Shown here piece by piece: positions 63,002 through 64,000 of a DNA stretch of 64,000 nt (its first letter is position 1; every line of letters begins with the position of its first letter). A program made the translations under genes and the position numbers. Below the pieces are notes generated by a model, which did not search any database, was not told where the DNA came from, and was given only the letters and a program-made list of their open reading frames with translations. The DNA comes from Pegea sp. RAD2-039 (lineage: Eukaryota > Chordata > Thaliacea > Salpida > Salpidae): positions 4,273,001 through 4,337,000 of the forward strand of contig JAQGEQ010000192.1 of assembly GCA_034620365.1 (NCBI GenBank). Direction: 5' to 3'.

Positions 63002-64000
63002 ATTTCTTCCTCATCTCAAGTTTATGTTGTTGTATCTGTTGATGGAGCTTTTAACGCTTTTTCCTGTTTATCGATCAAAAGTTTTGTATTCACAAACTTC
63101 CTTTAAGATTTGATTTCTCGTATCAACTAGTTTCTTCCTATTTGATACATTTTAGCGCTTTCTTACAAACTTTCTTTTCTGGTTGCTTTCTTGGTATATT
63201 CACTTCACAATAGTTTGTTTAAATAAGATCTATTTGAACTTTAAATACGTCTCTATTTCGAATATTTTTCTATTTTTTAATTTTCCTTATTTCTCCTCTT
63301 ATTGGATGATGTATTTTATAAACGACTGTATAAAATTATTTTACTAAGTAAAGCTTTGTTTTAAACAAATCCTTGTTTTTTGAACAAAACTTAAAAGAAA
63401 ACTTTTTTTATTTCGACTCACAAAAATTCTGTTAAGTGTCATAAAACTGGCAAAGTATGTAGATTTTTTAAAATACAAGATGTACTTAATCAAGTTGTTA
63501 TTATCATTAAAAAATTAACAGTTTGAAATGTTTCTATCTTTAAAGTGATAAGAATAAAACTAGTTCTCAAGCTGGCAGAAATAAAATTAGTTAGAAAATA
63601 CTAAATATTTCACAGCAAGAACAAGGAAGTAAACAGAATAGCTATTGTATTTTACAAACTTCAAGCCTTAAAAAAGGAAGAAGTTGGAAATATCATTAGG
63701 TCTACATTGTTACAACTATTGTTTTGGATTAACTCAAACAAGGGTTTGCTCGAACAAAATGAGTAATCTATTATGCATTTGAGGAAGTCAATACACTGCC
63801 AAAGAATAAGTACTGTTTGATAGCTAAATCATTTCTTATTCTAGAATATATAAATCAAAAACTATAACCATTTTCATTTTCTGTTTATTCAAACTGGTTA
63901 ACCATTATTTAAAGTACATTTAAAAGTTGCACAAAATATTAAGTTTCTGTTTTATTTTTATCAAGACACATTCTTAAACAAACAAGCAACTAAAAGTTTA
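63002..64000. other. 3' flank of P450, no gene seen
   Basis: AT-rich. The first clear AATAAA on the plus strand is at 63553-63558, about 550 nt after the P450 stop; ATTAAA-type variants occur slightly earlier. No further exon was recognised. Confidence 0.45.

Overview
The window is animal nuclear DNA: AT-rich, intron-rich, with metazoan-only genes (fibrillar collagen, NCoR/SMRT corepressor, MKS1 ciliary protein, PRD-class homeobox). Very short introns (down to about 31 nt), recurrent TGACGTCA and TCACGTGA palindromes, a tRNA-derived SINE and splice-acceptor-like sequences directly upstream of start codons suggest a tunicate, probably an ascidian. That placement is inference; a cnidarian or another trans-splicing invertebrate is not excluded.

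Layout. 1-2.6 kb: last two exons of a PRD-class homeobox gene (+). 2.9-18.4 kb: a complete fibrillar procollagen gene of about 58 exons (+), with an imperfect triple helix and an unusual C-propeptide. 18.4-22.5 kb: no gene seen. 22.5-23.9 kb: intronless MFSD4-like transporter (+). 24.6 kb: tRNA-derived SINE. 25.9-27.0 kb: intronless seven-transmembrane receptor (-). 28.2 kb: fragment derived from 7SL (SRP) RNA. 29.4-29.9 kb: decayed reading frame (-). 33.5-34.6 kb: decayed LINE reverse transcriptase (+). 35.5-45.0 kb: nuclear receptor corepressor, about 36 exons (+). 45.3-48.0 kb: MKS1 (-), tail-to-tail with the corepressor. 49.9-51.3 kb: intronless TIPRL and EFCAB11 in tandem (+), a candidate trans-spliced operon. 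51.5-52.7 kb: unassigned block of higher GC. 54.8-58.1 kb: secreted trypsin-like protease, six exons (-). 59.6-63.0 kb: CYP2-like cytochrome P450, eleven exons (+).

The genes form no shared pathway; this is an ordinary chromosomal stretch. Gene models were built by hand from splice signals, reading phase and family conservation. For the P450 and the protease, the exon lengths add up to an exact multiple of three. The most unusual points are the collagen (helix interruptions, loss of both interchain cysteines, a WxxW tract), the 7SL-derived fragment, the TIPRL-EFCAB11 pair, nine TGACGTCA octamers inside the corepressor gene, and a trypsin with a non-basic activation site.
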